Assembly: GCA_013813715.1 (NCBI GenBank)
Contig: JACCRF010000178.1
Span: forward strand, 23,666-87,665
Source of the DNA: Gemmatimonadaceae bacterium
GTDB lineage: Bacteria; Gemmatimonadota; Gemmatimonadetes; Gemmatimonadales; Gemmatimonadaceae
Length of the DNA stretch: 64,000 bases
Direction: 5' to 3'
Shown here: positions 24,177-32,706 of the stretch, piece after piece
How the letters are laid out: each line of letters starts with the position of its first letter
Position numbering within the stretch: position 1 is the stretch's first letter
Program-made: the position numbers and the translations under genes
The notes under the pieces: generated by a model
The model's database searches: none
Seen by the model: the letters and a program-made list of their open reading frames with translations, nothing else
Told to the model about the DNA's origin: nothing

Positions 24177-25382
24177 TTAGATAATCCCCAGCTTCCCTCC
24201 CACGCGCCTGAACGCGGCAATCGCCTCGTCGATATCGTCGCGCGAATGGGCCGCGCTGAGCTGGCAGCGTATCCGCGCCTGGCCCTGCGGCACCACCGGA
24301 AAGCCAAATCCCGTAACAAAGACGCCTTCATCCAGCAACATGTCACTCATCCGGATGGCGGTGGCCGTTTCGCCGACAATTATTGGCACGATCGGAGTTT
24401 CACCGGCGAGGGGTTTGAATCCCGCCTCCGTAATCTGACCGCGAAAGTAGCTCGCGTTGCCGCGCAGCTTTCGCACGCGGTCGGGGTTCGCTTCGAGAAA
24501 CCGGATTGCGGCGAGCGCGCTCGCGGCAACGGTCGGCGGCAGCGCATTCGAGAAAAGCTGGGGCCGCGATCTCTGCGTGAGCATGTCGCAGAGCGATTCC
24601 GGCCCGGCGACGAATCCGCCGGCAGCGCCGCCCAGCGCCTTGCCGAGTGTGGACGTGATGACGTCCACCTCACCCGCCAGGCCGAAGTGCTCGGCGGTGC
24701 CGCGACCGGTGTCGCCGAGCACACCGGTGCCGTGTGAATCGTCGACGACGACGATCGCATCGTGCTCTCGCGCGATGTCGAGGATATCGGGGAGCGGAGT
24801 GATGCTCCCTTCCATCGAGAAGACGCCGTCAGTCCAGATGATACGCCGCTTCGCGTCGCGCGCGCTTTCGAGCTTCGCCGTGAGATCGGACATGTCAGCA
24901 TGCGCATACACCGCGGTCGTGCACTTCGTGATCGCCTTTGCCAGGCGGAGCGAGTCGATAATCGATGCGTGGTTGAGCGCGTCCGACAGAACAAAGTCTC
25001 CCGGCTCGACGACGGTCGCCGTCAGCCCCTCGTTCGCATTCCAGGCTGATACATATGAGAGCGACGCCGGCGTGCCTACGAAGGCAGCGATCGCGTCCTC
25101 CAGCTCGCGGTGAACCGTGAACGTCCCGCAGATGAAGCGTACGCTGCCGGTACCGGCGCCGAACTTCTCGAGTCCGTCGACTCCCGCCCGAACGACTGCC
25201 GGCTCGTCACACAGTCCGAGATAGTTGTTCGACGAGAGGTTCAGCACTTCGCCTCTGCCTTCCATCATCACTCGCGCACGTTGTGGCGAATCTATGTAGT
25301 TCAGCTTCTTGTAGACGCGATCGGCTTTGAGCTTGTCAATGCCGGCGCTGATGTCGTCGTCGAATTGTCTGTTGAGCGCCAC
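24177..25382 (-). CDS. kbl: Glycine C-acetyltransferase (2-amino-3-ketobutyrate CoA ligase)
   Basis: PLP enzyme splitting 2-amino-3-oxobutyrate with CoA into glycine and acetyl-CoA, the second step of threonine degradation. Alpha-oxoamine synthase motifs are NLSSNNYLGLCDEP (about 47-60), VVDDSHGTGVLG and the PLP-lysine segment TSTLGKALGGAAGG. Length is 401 aa, standard for Kbl. It follows tdh on the same strand with a 15-nt gap, so substrate and enzyme genes are paired; this context separates it from BioF and HemA relatives. Confidence 0.96.
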   Translation of the reverse strand: MALNRQFDDDISAGIDKLKADRVYKKLNYIDSPQRARVMMEGRGEVLNLSSNNYLGLCDEPAVVRAGVDGLEKFGAGTGSVRFICGTFTVHRELEDAIAAFVGTPASLSYVSAWNANEGLTATVVEPGDFVLSDALNHASIIDSLRLAKAITKCTTAVYAHADMSDLTAKLESARDAKRRIIWTDGVFSMEGSITPLPDILDIAREHDAIVVVDDSHGTGVLGDTGRGTAEHFGLAGEVDVITSTLGKALGGAAGGFVAGPESLCDMLTQRSRPQLFSNALPPTVAASALAAIRFLEANPDRVRKLRGNASYFRGQITEAGFKPLAGETPIVPIIVGETATAIRMSDMLLDEGVFVTGFGFPVVPQGQARIRCQLSAAHSRDDIDEAIAAFRRVGGKLGII

Positions 25383-25397
25383 TGTCTCCCCGTTTTG

Positions 25398-26423
25398 TTA
25401 CGCGATCTCGAAGATCACTTTGCCGGCGTCCCCCGACTTTATCGCCTCGATTGCCGCCTCGGCCTCAGTCATCGGGAACCGGTGCGTGATGACCGGCGAC
25501 GGATCGAACTCGCCGGCGCGCAGGAATCGCGTCATCTGATGCCATGTGTCATACATCCTGCGGCCGACCACGCCGTAGATGGTTATCCCTTTGAAGATGA
25601 CCTCGTTCGCCAGGTCTATCTCGATCGGCTTGACGGGTATGCCGAGCATCTGAACGCGTCCGCCGGCACGCACCAGCGCGAATGCCTGATGGATCGCCGA
25701 CGGTACTCCTGACATCTCGAGTACGACGTCTACACCGAGCCCATCGGTGGCCTTCATCACTGCCTGCTCGGCTTCCCCAGCCATGACCGCGTCGTGCGCT
25801 CCCATCTGGAGTGCCAGCTCGAGTCGGCGCTCGTTGATGTCGGAGGCGATGATACGCGATGCGCCAGCCACGCGGCAGATGCCGACGGCGAAGATCCCGA
25901 TCGGACCGCAGCCGGTGACGAGAACCGTCGCGCCGGCGATCTCCGCGGTGAGCGCAGTGTGAAATGCGTTGCCCATCGGGTCGTGAATGCCGCCGACGTC
26001 ATAGCTGATAGCATCGTCGAGATGCCAGACGTTTGTCGCCGGCATCGCGATGTACTCGGCGAAGCAGCCGTCACGATCGACGCCGATGATCTTCGTGTAC
26101 GGGCAGACGTGGGCGTTGCCGGTGCGGCAGAGCAGGCAGCGGCCGTCGACGATGTGGCCTTCGGCGGTCACACGATCTCCTTCCTTGACATCGGTCACGA
26201 GTCGTCCAGCTTCGACGACATCGCCCGCGAACTCATGCCCGACGACGAATGGCGGCCGGCACCTTCCGCTCGCCCAGGCGTCCCAGTCGTAGATATGGAC
26301 ATCGGTTCCGCAGACACCGGCGCGGCGAACACGAATCAGTACTTCATTCTCTCGAATCGTCGGCTTGGGCACGTCTCGAAGCACGAAACCGGGCCCGGCT
26401 GTTTCCTTCACGAGAGCTTTCAC
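25398..26423 (-). CDS. tdh: L-threonine 3-dehydrogenase
   Basis: Zinc-containing medium-chain dehydrogenase oxidising threonine to 2-amino-3-oxobutyrate with NAD. The catalytic zinc site is GVCGTDVHIYDWDAW with GHEFAGDVVE; the structural zinc cysteines are in CLLCRTGNAHVC. The Rossmann motif is VLVTGCGPIGIFAVG. I choose the GTG at 26423-26421 (MKALVKETAGPGFVL), giving 341 aa, exactly the family length; the open frame continues upstream into repeat-like DNA. First gene of the tdh-kbl pair. Confidence 0.95.
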   Translation of the reverse strand: MKALVKETAGPGFVLRDVPKPTIRENEVLIRVRRAGVCGTDVHIYDWDAWASGRCRPPFVVGHEFAGDVVEAGRLVTDVKEGDRVTAEGHIVDGRCLLCRTGNAHVCPYTKIIGVDRDGCFAEYIAMPATNVWHLDDAISYDVGGIHDPMGNAFHTALTAEIAGATVLVTGCGPIGIFAVGICRVAGASRIIASDINERRLELALQMGAHDAVMAGEAEQAVMKATDGLGVDVVLEMSGVPSAIHQAFALVRAGGRVQMLGIPVKPIEIDLANEVIFKGITIYGVVGRRMYDTWHQMTRFLRAGEFDPSPVITHRFPMTEAEAAIEAIKSGDAGKVIFEIA

Positions 26424-26698
26424 TGGGTCGCGTTCTCCGAATTGTCGTTGAAAAAGTTTCCCGTGTCGCCTTCTCTGTGTCCCCCGCATGCCGCTGGCCG
26501 CAGTCATCTCCGCGCTACCGGCCGCTGATCAACCGGTCAGACGCTCGCGGCGAATCGTAAGCTGGCATTCACAGCCATGGATTGGAAGAGTAGTGAACGC
26601 ACATGCGGTAAGCGTGAAGCGAATGCAATCTGCGTGTGACGGCTGCATTGCGAACATGATCGTCGTGCGAGCTTCGTGTGATGATGCAAAGAAAATTG
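26424..26698. other. Spacer upstream of tdh with a weak CTCTGTG-type repeat
   Basis: The segment holds a short piece (about 26459-26492, cgtgtcgccttctctgtgtc) resembling the dispersed CTCTGTG family. The remainder has a small open frame on the plus strand (MPLAAVISALPAADQ) that I do not believe codes: it has no family match and lies in what should be the tdh promoter region. Confidence 0.45.
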
Positions 26699-26727
26699 TT
26701 GCGCGCGATTTCTGTTGCTTCTATATT
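26699..26727 (+). promoter_or_regulatory. Sigma-70-type promoter for the H1-like gene
   Basis: TTGCGC (26699-26704) and TATATT (26722-26727) are separated by exactly 17 bases. Transcription from here would give a leader of about 125 nt before the start at 26859, and end at the strong terminator at 27051. Confidence 0.55.
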
Positions 26728-26858
26728 CGCGCGTGGTTACGAAAGGCGTTCCGTGAATGACGCGCTTCGTGATCGCGCGTGCCTCGATGGACGCGAGCAG
26801 TAAGCGTCGGTTCCACCGGGGAGCCGGCGTGACGTCAACTCCATCACGGAGAGGTATC

Positions 26859-27017
26859 ATGGCAGCAGCAAAGAAGGGCGGTCGCAAGGCAGCGAAGAAG
26901 GGAGCAAGGAAGAGCGCCGCGAAGAAGGGCGCACGCAAGGGCGCCGCGAAGAAGGGCGGCCGCAAAGCCGCGAAGAAGGGCGCTCGCAAAGCCGCCAAGA
27001 AGGGCGGCCGTCGGTAG
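26859..27017 (+). CDS. Histone H1-like Lys/Ala-rich DNA-binding protein
   Basis: A 52-residue protein made of repeats of the type AAKKGxRK (MAAAKKGGRKAAKKGARK...). About half of its residues are Lys or Arg, and it has no aromatic or acidic residue. This is the composition of bacterial histone H1/Hc1-like tails that bind and compact DNA. The start is ATG 26859 with a ggagagg site five bases before it; longer in-frame starts upstream are rejected because the repeat pattern begins at this Met. Its own promoter and terminator make it a single-gene, probably highly expressed unit. Confidence 0.82.
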   Translation: MAAAKKGGRKAAKKGARKSAAKKGARKGAAKKGGRKAAKKGARKAAKKGGRR

Positions 27018-27050
27018 CAGTCTGCCAGTAGTCTGAATGCTTCAACAGGA

Positions 27051-27076
27051 AAGCCGGCCCGTGAGCCGGCTTTTTT
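27051..27076 (+). terminator. Rho-independent terminator
   Basis: Perfect 8-bp stem aagccggc/gccggctt with a 6-nt loop followed by a run of T. It ends the transcript of the H1-like gene and faces the convergent ATP-grasp gene. Confidence 0.9.
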
Positions 27077-27097
27077 GTCGCGCGAGCGTTTCTCACG

Positions 27098-28081
27098 TCA
27101 CCGCGAGTATCGTGCGCTCGCGAGCTCGACTATCCGCTGGATCAGAGTCGGATAATCAATCCCGTCCTTCGCGGCGGCCGACGCGAACTCGCTCTTCTCC
27201 TCCAGATAGCAGTTCGGATTCACCTCGATGACGTAAATCTCCTCACGATCGTTGACGCGCAGATCAACCCGCGCGTAGTCGCGAAGTCTCAGCGCGTTGA
27301 AGGCGTCCATCGCGACACGCTGTATTCTCGTCGCGAGCTCCTCGGGAAGATCAGTTGGAAATACCGATTTCGTGCCCGCAAACTCCTCGCCCTTCTCGTC
27401 GCCGTCGTCACCCCACTTCGCCTCCCAGCTAGCGATCCGGGGGCGGTCGGCGGGATACCCCGAGAAGTCGAGCTCGATGATCGGAAGCGCCTTCACATCG
27501 CTGTTGCCGAGCACGCCCACATAGAACTCGCGGCCGTCGATGAACTCCTCGGCAAGTACGGGCGACTGATACTCGGTCTGGAGCGAGCTGATCGTCTGGA
27601 GAAGCTCCTTTACGTCGTTGACGATCGACTTCTGATTGATGCCAAGCGACGCGTCTTCCTGCGGCGGCTTGAGAATGAGCGGAAAGCTGATGTCGCCCGC
27701 CCAGTCCACGTTGCCGCGGAACACCGTTGCGAAACGAGCAGTTAGGATGTCGTGGAACGAGAGCACTTTTTTCGTCAGTGTCTTGTCGCCTGCGAGAATG
27801 AGTCCAGCCGGACTCGATCCGGTGTACCGCAGTCCGAGCAGATTCAACAGCGCCGCCACGTTCGACTCGAGGGCGCTCTTTCCCCCGAACGATTCGGCGA
27901 TGTTGAACACCAGGTCTGGGCGGTCTTCGCTGAGCGACGTCACCAGGGGCTGAACGGTGTCGTCCACAACGAGACGCCGCGCTTCGTGGCCGCCCGTCCG
28001 GAGCGCTGACTCGAGCTGATCGAGCACCGGGTCCACCGGCGGCTCGAGGGCATCCTGCGTGTGGAGAAGTGCGATCTTCAT
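27098..28081 (-). CDS. ATP-grasp ligase, D-alanine-D-alanine ligase-like
   Basis: Cytosolic ATP-grasp enzyme joining a carboxylate to an amine through an acyl-phosphate. The N-terminal domain has the Ddl-like segment DLVFNIAESFGGKSALESNV (about 56-75). The ATP-binding lysines are in FPLILKPPQEDASLGI (about 133-148), and the Mg-binding C-terminal stretch is VIEVNPNCYLEEKSEF. It is 327 aa. It is not a housekeeping Ddl by context: it starts inside the stop of a zinc-peptidase gene (ATGA overlap). The substrate pair is unknown, and peptide or amino-acid ligation is an inference. Confidence 0.85.
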   Translation of the reverse strand: MKIALLHTQDALEPPVDPVLDQLESALRTGGHEARRLVVDDTVQPLVTSLSEDRPDLVFNIAESFGGKSALESNVAALLNLLGLRYTGSSPAGLILAGDKTLTKKVLSFHDILTARFATVFRGNVDWAGDISFPLILKPPQEDASLGINQKSIVNDVKELLQTISSLQTEYQSPVLAEEFIDGREFYVGVLGNSDVKALPIIELDFSGYPADRPRIASWEAKWGDDGDEKGEEFAGTKSVFPTDLPEELATRIQRVAMDAFNALRLRDYARVDLRVNDREEIYVIEVNPNCYLEEKSEFASAAAKDGIDYPTLIQRIVELASARYSR

Positions 28082-29103
28082 TCGTCGGTATCGATGCCTT
28101 CGATGGAATTGGTGTGACGGTAGTTCATCATGACCGCGGTCCCGAATGCAGTGATCTCGATCAGGGTGGACGCTTCGAGACCGCGCACCCGCAGCTCGAG
28201 CGTGCGGGCACGGTCGCGGAGGAAGTCCACGAACTGCTTCACGGCTGATGAGCTTTCACCGGTCCAGTAGGATATGCGCCCGACTATTTCGCGGCGATGC
28301 GCAACGATGAACTCCTGGGCAGCCTGTCCGTCAGGAGATTCTGTCGCAGTCGCGAAGATGTTTCTCAGATCCCCATCGAAGATGCGCGAGTCACGGATCG
28401 GGATCACTTCTGCTGTGTCGCGGTAGTGCTCCTCCAGAGGGTAACGCATGGCGTCCACCGGAAGATCCTCGTCTGTGGGGACGGCAACGGGCGGGGGCTC
28501 GTCGCCGACGTCTCGGACGACGCGATCGACGTACTCCAGCTTCTGCAGCGCGGGCCAGCCGGAGTACGCCTCACGCCATTCGCTTCCCGGCGTCAGCCAG
28601 ACTGCGAAAGTCTCGGCGAAATCCTCATCGGGATGCTTCTGTGCATACCAGCCGAGTATGTGGCGGACGAAGTCGTGCGAGAAGGGGTCGGCAGGGTAGC
28701 GATCCCGGTATGGTCGCGAGTAAGGGCCGAAAGTCTGACGCCAGTCGGGTCGTTCGTAGAGACGATAGGCATAGTTAAATGCATGACCAGCTTCATGCCT
28801 CAGGTAGCGCATCGCCTCATCGTCAGACTCGATCCCTTCGGCGAAGTCATCTTCGATGCGCGCCAGGCGCAAATCCGCGAGATAGAACGGAACGCCAATG
28901 AGCGGAATTCCGTCGGGACAACCCCATTGATCGCTCAGGTAGACCGGGGGTCGGAAGGTGAGTCCCTGGGCGGCGAGCTCGCCATAGAGCTGTTCGACCA
29001 TTCTCTCGACCCGGGTGCCGGCGATTGCAAGCCCGAAATCGGAGATGTTCTGCGCCATCAGAGTTCGGCGCTCACCCTCCCAATTTGAGAAGATCTCATC
29101 CAC
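28078..29103 (-). CDS. Putative zinc metallopeptidase coupled to an ATP-grasp ligase
   Basis: Cytosolic protein of about 341 aa with a zincin motif RHEAGHAFNYAYRLY (HExxH) and a downstream conserved HPDEDFAETFAVWLTP, whose Glu or Asp may be the third zinc ligand. An N-terminal ISDFGLAIAGTRVERMVEQLY segment and SDQWGCPDGIPLIGVPFYLA precede it. I chose the GTG at 29103 because residues from there (VDEIFSNWEGERRTLMAQ) look like a natural N-terminus. The frame is open to 29298, but that part is low-complexity with an 18-nt duplication; ATG 29058 is an alternative. It ends in a 4-nt overlap with the ligase gene. Confidence 0.78.
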   Translation of the reverse strand: MDEIFSNWEGERRTLMAQNISDFGLAIAGTRVERMVEQLYGELAAQGLTFRPPVYLSDQWGCPDGIPLIGVPFYLADLRLARIEDDFAEGIESDDEAMRYLRHEAGHAFNYAYRLYERPDWRQTFGPYSRPYRDRYPADPFSHDFVRHILGWYAQKHPDEDFAETFAVWLTPGSEWREAYSGWPALQKLEYVDRVVRDVGDEPPPVAVPTDEDLPVDAMRYPLEEHYRDTAEVIPIRDSRIFDGDLRNIFATATESPDGQAAQEFIVAHRREIVGRISYWTGESSSAVKQFVDFLRDRARTLELRVRGLEASTLIEITAFGTAVMMNYRHTNSIEGIDTDE

Positions 29104-29575
29104 GAGGGCGGAAACGGGGCAAGGGGCGTACCGGGTTGGGTGGCCCCTATACCATAGAAGAGGTTGTGGCTGGAGAAGAGGTTCTGGCTGGGCCCTTGGT
29201 CGTCTATGCGACCTTGGAGGCCGGGTCGACGGCAGGCTCAGGCGCCGGGCCCCAGATGTAAGCGGAAAAGACGGAGGGCTGCTCGCCCCTCTCGCCACGG
29301 GATATGATGATTCCGAGCGGTTCCTGCGGCTCGGGGGACTGACGTGTTTTCTTCATTAGTAGTTCTCGCGGAATATTCGCCCGAACCCGGGCCGGTCACA
29401 CGAGATTAAGCACCCCCGATGCCAGGTGTCGCATTTTTATTAAAGCGTTGTCGCTTCATGCTTTGGGAGACGGACGGCCATTGGGCATGAGGCTCGCTGT
29501 TGCGATTTGACACGCAGTTGGGGGACACTGACTGTGTCGAAATGATACGTTGGAGTGAGGCGCCGCCGCGGCGCG
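29104..29575. other. Spacer upstream of the peptidase gene with an 18-nt duplication
   Basis: No gene supported. At 29156-29191 an 18-base unit (agaagaggttgtggctgg) is repeated in tandem with one mismatch. The rest should contain the promoter of the peptidase-ligase pair on the minus strand, but I see no clear hexamers. Confidence 0.45.
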
Positions 29576-30358
29576 TCAGGCGACTGCTTTTCGGGCGAGA
29601 AAGCTGCGCGAGTTGTTGCCGTCATCCATGACGGAGATCGTCCAGCCCTTGTAGCTGCGGCGAAGCTCGGACAGCGAGGGCTCGGAGCGCGAAGCGATAC
29701 GAGTGTCGACGAGGTGAATACCGCCGTCACGCGTGGCGCTCTGGAGAATCTCAATCACTTTCGAGCGCTCGGACGCGGTGAGTCCGGCGAATGCGGTAGT
29801 CGTGCAGACGACGGCGCTGAGCAGTTCGACCGGCTCCCACTCCTTCAGCCCCATCGAGACGTTCTCGATGCGGCCGGCGAGCCGCGCCGCTTCCGCTCCC
29901 CAACGGGCTGGATCGGCAGGACCGTTCGCCGAGTCGATCGCGGTGACCGAGCATCCCTGAGCGGCAAGGTACAAGGCGGCATTCCCGCCCTCCGCCCCGG
30001 CAACGAGCACGCGCGACTCGGCGGGAAGATGAACTTCGCGGGCCAGCATACTGTCGGGACGAACACCCCAATGCTCGGGCCGCCGGAATTCCGCCTGCTC
30101 CTTCAGCCGTTTGAGCTCTCTCCTGCGCCACGTTGCATACGTGGGGGTTCGCAGGCGCTTGCGGATGATCCGATCCACTTCGTCGCAAAGCACCAGCTCG
30201 TTCATCGCGAACTGAGCTTCTGCGCGCAGGGACGCGACTGCCTCATCTCCTATCTTGAGGAGATTGGCGCGCGAGATCGAATCCTTGTACCTCTCGATCT
30301 CATTTTCCACGAACAGGTCGTACTCGTACTTGGGCGATCGTGGTGCTGACTGATCCAT
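29576..30358 (-). CDS. SAM-methyltransferase-like protein with long helical N-terminus
   Basis: A 260-residue protein. The first 100 residues are charged and helical (KYEYDLFVENEIERYKDSIS to RRRELKRLKEQAEF). A Rossmann fold follows: motif I is VLVAGAEGGNAALYLAAQG (about 118-136), less canonical than DxGxGxG, then VTAIDSANG and the motif IV region LLSAVVCTTTAF. The degenerate motif I leaves real methyltransferase activity open. It is on the same strand as, and upstream of, the peptidase-ligase pair, but separated by about 470 bases, and divergent from mutM. Substrate unknown. Confidence 0.7.
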   Translation of the reverse strand: MDQSAPRSPKYEYDLFVENEIERYKDSISRANLLKIGDEAVASLRAEAQFAMNELVLCDEVDRIIRKRLRTPTYATWRRRELKRLKEQAEFRRPEHWGVRPDSMLAREVHLPAESRVLVAGAEGGNAALYLAAQGCSVTAIDSANGPADPARWGAEAARLAGRIENVSMGLKEWEPVELLSAVVCTTTAFAGLTASERSKVIEILQSATRDGGIHLVDTRIASRSEPSLSELRRSYKGWTISVMDDGNNSRSFLARKAVA

Positions 30359-30470
30359 CTAGAAGGGGACGGAGAGAGTGCGTACTCCGAGCGCTGCGAG
30401 GAAACTAGAGCAACATGCGCTTCGCGCAAGTATTTTGTTTCGAGCTTTTTTCAAGCATTCGAGAGCACAG

Positions 30471-31256
30471 ATGCCCGAACTACCTGAAGTCGAGCAGGCC
30501 ATGCACCGCCTGCGAAACGCGATCGAAGGCAAGACGATCGCGACAGCAACCGCGCTGCATCCCTCCTTTGTGCGACAGCTTCCCGCCGCCAGCACGCGAC
30601 GATTGCGGCAGCAGAAAATCGAGAAAGTGGAACGGCGTGGCAAGCATCAGCTGATCCACCTCAGCAACGGCTCAATTCTCCACGCGCACTTCCGGATGAA
30701 CGGCGACTGGCTGGTGACACGTGCGGGAGATCCGGTGGACAGATTCACGCGCGCCTTTGTCGACTTTACCGACGGAACGCGCATCGAGCTGCAGGATTCA
30801 CGCGCGCTCTCGGCTCTGTCGCTCCACGCCGCCGGCACCGATCCACTCCCTAAGCTTGGCATCGAAGCAAACGACGATGCGCTGGATGCCCAGTACCTGC
30901 AGGCAAAGCTGAAAGCACGCCGAGGCCCCATCAAGCCCGCGCTGATGGATCAGGCAGTGATCGCCGGACTCGGCAACATCTATGCGGCCGAATCGCTCTG
31001 GCACGCCAGGATCAGCCCGAAGGCCGTCGCGGCGTCGGTTTCCCGGACGAGACTGGAGCGACTGATCGAGGGAATACGACGAGTACTCGATCCAGATCAT
31101 CGTCCGCCCGGTCGCTACACCGAGCGCGAGGGACGGGATCGATTCGAGGTCTACGACCGCCAGGGCATGCCATGCTCGCGCTGCGGAACGTCCATCAGGC
31201 GTATCCCGCAAGCGGGAAGGTCCACCTACTACTGTCCAAGGTGCCAGCGATCATGA
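30471..31256 (+). CDS. mutM: Formamidopyrimidine-DNA glycosylase
   Basis: Fpg/Nei-family glycosylase/AP lyase removing oxidised purines. The catalytic N-terminus is PELPEVE (after Met removal, Pro1 and Glu2), with the conserved lysine in RRGKHQLIHL near 57. The H2TH segment is KPALMDQAVIAGLGNIYAAESLW (about 150-172), and the zinc finger is CSRCGTSIRR with YYCPRCQRS at the C-terminus. The start must be ATG 30471 because the enzyme depends on its terminal Pro; the frame's upstream extension is not coding. The 261-aa length is standard. Confidence 0.95.
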   Translation: MPELPEVEQAMHRLRNAIEGKTIATATALHPSFVRQLPAASTRRLRQQKIEKVERRGKHQLIHLSNGSILHAHFRMNGDWLVTRAGDPVDRFTRAFVDFTDGTRIELQDSRALSALSLHAAGTDPLPKLGIEANDDALDAQYLQAKLKARRGPIKPALMDQAVIAGLGNIYAAESLWHARISPKAVAASVSRTRLERLIEGIRRVLDPDHRPPGRYTEREGRDRFEVYDRQGMPCSRCGTSIRRIPQAGRSTYYCPRCQRS

Positions 31257-31368
31257 CGAGAGAGGTGATGACTTGTTGGCCGCGACTGGCCCCGGAATCG
31301 CCGAAACCGGGACGACTGTTGGGGGCACGGTGCCTCCGTGGCCAACGCAACGACAATCCGCGGATGCT

Positions 31369-32538
31369 CTAGTCCAGCGCTTGTAGCAAAGCGCCCTTGA
31401 TGTACCCGGTCTCGGGAATGGTAAGAATTTCCGGATGATCCACCGGTTGCCCCCGGATCTCCCGGATGGCGATGCGCCGCCCGGTGTCGGCCGCGGCCGC
31501 CTGCAGCATCTCGAGGAATAGCGCCTTCGTCAGATGGAAGCTGCAACTCGCGGTGAACAGCATTCCACCCGGCGCGAGAAGGCGCATCGCACGCATGTTG
31601 ATGTCCTTGTAACCGCGCAGCGCGGACGCAACGGAGCTGCGCGTTTTGGCGAAGGCCGGCGGATCCAGGACGATGGTGTCGAACGCGGCACCGTCCTCCT
31701 CGGCCTTTGTCTTGAGGAAATCGAAAGCGTCCATCTGAACAAACTCGATGCTGTCGATCCCATTTATGGCGGCAATGTGACGGGCTCGTTCGAGCGCCTT
31801 CGCGGACGAGTCGAGAGCGATGACCATGTCCGCATTGCGCGTGAGGTGCATCGCGAACGCGCCGTGATAACTGAAGCAGTCGAGCGCCCGGCCGCGCGCG
31901 ATGTCGCCGGCGAGCCGACGGTTTTCCCGCTGGTCGAGAAACGCCCCCGTTTTCTGACCAGTCCATGGCGCGGCAAGATAGCGGATGCCGTGCTCGTCAA
32001 CCTCGATCTCGGTCGGAACCTCGCCATGCAGTAGAACCGTCTCGCGCGCCAGTCCCTCCTTGCCGCGCAGCATGGCATCGTTGCGCGCGAGAATCCCGTC
32101 GGCTCGTGTAGCGCTCAGCACCGCTTCGACGATCTCCGCGCGGAATGCCTCGAGCCCGGCGCTCATCAGTTGCACCACGGCCCATCGGTCGTACCTATCG
32201 ACGACGAGCGACGGACACCCGTCTGCCTCCCCATGAACCACCCGGTATGCGTTGGTGACAGTATCGAGACCCACCCTCCGCGACGCAGCCAGCGAGATTC
32301 TCTCGTGCCACCATTCGGCGTCGATCGTCGCGTCAACATCCACCTCGATGAGCCTGAGCGAGATCTCCGACAGCGGACTCCACAGCGCCCAGCCAATCGG
32401 CCGATTTCTGTTGTCGCGTACCAGCACCGCCCCGGCATCGCATTCCGGGCGCTCGGTGACATCGCTTCTATAGATCCAGGGATGGCCCGCCTGCCAACGC
32501 CGGAGACCTTTTGCCGTGACCGTCGCAGTGTTTCGCAT
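31369..32538 (-). CDS. Class I rRNA methyltransferase, RlmI-type
   Basis: 23S rRNA m5C-type methyltransferase family. The N-terminal PUA domain (about 1-75; GLRRWQAGHPWIYRSDV) binds RNA. A central EEHD-like segment contains WTGQKTGAFLDQRENRR, and the SAM domain has motif I ALDCFSYHGAFAMHLTRNAD and the catalytic-loop motif IVLDPPAFAKTRSSV. The start is ATG 32538-32536 (MRNTATVTAKGLRRW); upstream in-frame residues run into repeat-like DNA. The 389-aa length is right for RlmI, whose target in E. coli is C1962; the same target here is assumed. Confidence 0.9.
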   Translation of the reverse strand: MRNTATVTAKGLRRWQAGHPWIYRSDVTERPECDAGAVLVRDNRNRPIGWALWSPLSEISLRLIEVDVDATIDAEWWHERISLAASRRVGLDTVTNAYRVVHGEADGCPSLVVDRYDRWAVVQLMSAGLEAFRAEIVEAVLSATRADGILARNDAMLRGKEGLARETVLLHGEVPTEIEVDEHGIRYLAAPWTGQKTGAFLDQRENRRLAGDIARGRALDCFSYHGAFAMHLTRNADMVIALDSSAKALERARHIAAINGIDSIEFVQMDAFDFLKTKAEEDGAAFDTIVLDPPAFAKTRSSVASALRGYKDINMRAMRLLAPGGMLFTASCSFHLTKALFLEMLQAAAADTGRRIAIREIRGQPVDHPEILTIPETGYIKGALLQALD

Positions 32539-32580
32539 TCGGTGAATGTAACGCGCGTGAGCTGCTCCTTTGCCCCGATC

Positions 32581-32622
32581 CGAGAAGGCCGGAACGCAGG
32601 GAACGGAGGGAAACACAGCGAG
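32581..32622. repeat. CTCTGTG-family repeat, copy d (reverse orientation)
   Basis: The stretch with ggaacgcagggaacgg and agggaaacacagcg is a reverse-complement version of the CTCTGCG family. It lies in the divergent spacer between rlmI and the HD-GYP gene. Confidence 0.55.
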
Positions 32623-32706
32623 TCCAGGAATCGCTCATATTCGGTCGGCGGTCTCTCGGGCACGGCCTCTTTTGACCTCTTAGCGGCGACATGTACGGTT
32701 CTTGCC

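Noticed and set aside
26488..26760. Plus-strand open frame of 90 codons before the H1-like gene
   Set aside because: It has no family resemblance, no ribosome binding site, and covers the region where the tdh and H1-like promoters must lie.
32170..32706. Upstream extension of the HD-GYP gene
   Set aside because: The residues are Arg/Pro-rich and antisense to rlmI; the protein begins naturally with the membrane helix at 32707.
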